A stretch of 64,000 bases of DNA from positions 15,926 through 79,925 of the forward strand of contig DBGCOP010000003.1 in assembly GCA_048360435.1 (NCBI GenBank), given 5' to 3'. The notes below the pieces were generated by a model, which saw nothing but the letters and a program-made list of their open reading frames with translations, had not been told where the DNA came from and did not search any database. The position numbers and the translations under genes are program-made. Origin of the DNA: Limenecus sp048360435 (lineage in GTDB: Bacteria > Cyanobacteriota > Vampirovibrionia > Gastranaerophilales > Gastranaerophilaceae). Numbering within the stretch: the stretch's first letter is position 1; each line of letters opens with the position of its first letter. This document shows positions 63,543 to 64,000 of the stretch, in pieces.

Positions 63543-64000
<458 letters not shown>

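Overview
The window is an AT-rich chromosomal segment of a Gram-negative-type bacterium. It encodes TolC-family outer-membrane proteins, an autotransporter, CDP-sugar genes for a surface glycan, and a prepilin. The best guess is a gut member of the non-photosynthetic cyanobacterial relatives (Vampirovibrionia/Melainabacteria, order Gastranaerophilales). The reasons are low GC, a cyanobacterial-type arginine dihydrolase with its LOR/SDH-like partner domain, a GFTLAE prepilin, and many secreted orphan proteins, some sharing an N-terminal FKGYxG motif. This placement is inference from gene content; the 16S gene is not in the window, only part of a 23S and a 5S gene at the right edge.

Layout. 1-8643: an acyl-CoA synthetase fragment, a TolC protein fused to a periplasmic substrate-binding-like domain, and a MarR-HlyD-DHA2-acyl-ACP thioesterase operon facing a second TolC gene across a palindromic operator. 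8644-13262: metXW (methionine), two orphans and a B12-binding-type radical SAM protein. 13448-24691: a run of small or secreted orphan genes (Gly/Lys-repeat membrane-active-looking protein, GH13-like protein, CheR-like methyltransferase, lytic transglycosylase, M49-like zincin) mixed with lepB, a polyprenyl synthase, a DMT transporter and a lone ABC ATPase. 24811-33231: another DMT transporter, three tRNA genes (Leu-TAG, Ala-GGC, initiator Met), acyltransferases, a DnaQ-like exonuclease, CoA-disulfide reductase-rhodanese, UDP-xylose synthase, a prepilin, an XRE regulator and hemerythrin. 33294-37061: a LysM-lysozyme-amidase fusion, then threonine deaminase followed by RidA.

37054-47124 is the most interesting region. 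It is a tight nine-gene minus-strand operon, mostly with 1-4 base stop/start overlaps. It makes a CDP-deoxyhexose (rfbF, rfbG, rfbH) and adds two SDR enzymes, a 3-dehydroquinate-synthase-like sugar phosphate cyclase, an FGGY sugar kinase, a NeuB-like synthase and a YerE/acetolactate-synthase-like ThDP enzyme. I read it as a pathway for one or two unusual surface sugars, possibly branched 3,6-dideoxyhexose and/or carbasugar, whose product cannot be settled from sequence.

47365-54934 holds large surface or cell-envelope proteins: a coiled-coil protein, a LysM-like protein, and a Chlamydia Pmp-like GGAI/FxxN autotransporter. 55156-59082 is a nitrogen module: a stand-alone LOR/SDH-N-like domain, arginine dihydrolase and glutamine synthetase in one operon, with ornithine aminotransferase divergent from it. 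Together these would take arginine to glutamate semialdehyde and recapture the ammonia. 59079-63246 holds a helical-repeat protein, a small coiled-coil protein, a membrane HEMGH zincin and a DUF2142-like membrane protein. 63316-64000 is the 5S gene and the 3' part of the 23S gene, both on the minus strand.

Genes are densely packed, with several convergent pairs overlapping at their stop codons. I saw no CRISPR array, insertion sequence or prophage.
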